Below, piece after piece: positions 14,186 to 14,501 of a stretch of 14,501 bases of DNA (its first letter is position 1; the number at the start of each line of letters is the position of its first letter). The translations under genes and the position numbers were made by a program. Under the pieces are notes generated by a model. It did no database searches. It saw only the letters and a program-made list of their open reading frames with translations, and was not told the DNA's origin. Location: positions 1 to 14,501 of the forward strand of contig PUNZ01000188.1 of NCBI GenBank assembly GCA_003551945.1. The letters are read 5' to 3'. Source of the DNA: Halovenus sp. (GTDB lineage: Archaea; Halobacteriota; Halobacteria; Halobacteriales; Haloarculaceae).

Positions 14186-14501
14186 GTGGAACTGCATATC
14201 AGATATGAGGGGGATGATGACCCCGACAAATGCACTGCCCGGAGACTTGCGAAATTTGACCATGCCGAGTTACATCGCTCGACACGAGCAACCCCCTACG
14301 GTATCGTTTTGAACCCGTTTGCAGAGCAGGCGTTGTCGCCGGCTGATCGGACTGTAACCGACCGGCTTGTCGCACTCGACTGTTCATGGGAGACCGCAAA
14401 ACGCGAAGCGTTTGACCTCGCTGGCGTTCACCGAGCACTCCCATTTCTCGTCGCCAGCAACCCCGTCAATTATGGCACACCGTTTCAACTGAACACGCTC
14501 G
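14186..14501 (+). CDS. tsr3: Tsr3, small-subunit rRNA aminocarboxypropyltransferase (DUF367), N-terminal part
   Basis: Partial gene: 105 codons are present and it continues past the right edge. The sequence starts VELHIRYEGDDDPDKCTARR (first residue Met in the protein) and continues with ELHRSTRATPYGIVLNPFAE, LSPADRT, VALDCSWETAK and RALPFLVASNPVNYGTPFQL. These are the signature stretches of the DUF367/Tsr3 family, whose members transfer the 3-amino-3-carboxypropyl group from S-adenosylmethionine to a hypermodified nucleotide of small-subunit rRNA (known from yeast 18S; archaeal members are homologous). The LDCSW and ANP/SNPVNYG segments contribute to the SAM-binding pocket. It starts with GTG at 14186; no ATG in the same frame precedes it, and a TATATT box lies 22-27 nt upstream. 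It is divergent from the second histidine kinase. Confidence 0.93.
   Translation, partial: MELHIRYEGDDDPDKCTARRLAKFDHAELHRSTRATPYGIVLNPFAEQALSPADRTVTDRLVALDCSWETAKREAFDLAGVHRALPFLVASNPVNYGTPFQLNTL

Noticed and set aside
1..14501. CRISPR array, tRNA/rRNA genes, insertion sequences or a defence island
   Set aside because: I saw no regularly spaced repeats, no tRNA-like cloverleaf sequence, no transposase or integrase motifs, and no known defence proteins. The gene content is housekeeping, sensory and pilus-type.

Overview
The window looks like chromosomal DNA of a haloarchaeon (class Halobacteria). The proteins are acidic, several families are haloarchaeal (a DUF5793-like protein, a DUF7282-like domain, multi-PAS HNLxNDL-type histidine kinases), and TATA-like boxes sit about 22-31 nt upstream of start codons, as expected for leaderless archaeal transcripts. 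Base composition looks moderate for this group (judged by eye, not computed). GATC is nearly absent: I count 5 copies in 14.5 kb. I see no tRNA, rRNA, CRISPR array, insertion sequence or phage gene. The longest non-coding gap is about 200 bp.

Layout. 1-190 (-) is the N-terminal part of an NDH-2-like FAD/NAD(P) oxidoreductase. 322-855 (-) is a winged-HTH regulator with its own leaderless promoter. 944-5185 (-) is a two-gene type IV pilus/Tad-like unit: a VirB11/TadA/PilB-type ATPase followed 3 nt later by a two-module TadC/PilC-type membrane platform that carries an extra DUF7282-like extracytoplasmic domain. A perfect 15-bp palindrome lies between this unit and the regulator. 5356-5793 (+) is a DUF5793 protein. 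5847-6704 (-) is the RIO1 kinase. 6904-9126 (+) is a soluble four-PAS histidine kinase with a terminator-like hairpin at its stop codon. 9174-10037 (+) is an amidohydrolase-2 family metal enzyme. 10089-11539 (+) is gcvT-gcvH of the glycine cleavage system, with overlapping stop and start codons and no gcvP beside it. 11587-11772 (-) is a small zinc-finger-like protein. 11935-14106 (-) is a second soluble four-PAS histidine kinase. 14186-14501 (+) is the start of Tsr3, the small-subunit rRNA aminocarboxypropyltransferase.

How the genes may work together. The ATPase and TadC-like protein should form the cytoplasmic motor and membrane platform of a pilus or secretion machine whose pilins are encoded elsewhere. 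The HTH protein next to it is a candidate regulator. GcvT and GcvH act in glycine cleavage together with GcvP and lipoamide dehydrogenase, which are not in the window. RIO1 and Tsr3 both act late in small ribosomal subunit maturation but are in separate transcription units. The two kinases are orphans with no response regulator nearby, and they share a closely similar PAS module, suggesting exchange or duplication of that module. The rest of the window is ordinary core haloarchaeal content. The points most worth a second look are the GATC avoidance, the TadC-DUF7282 fusion and the palindrome beside the regulator.
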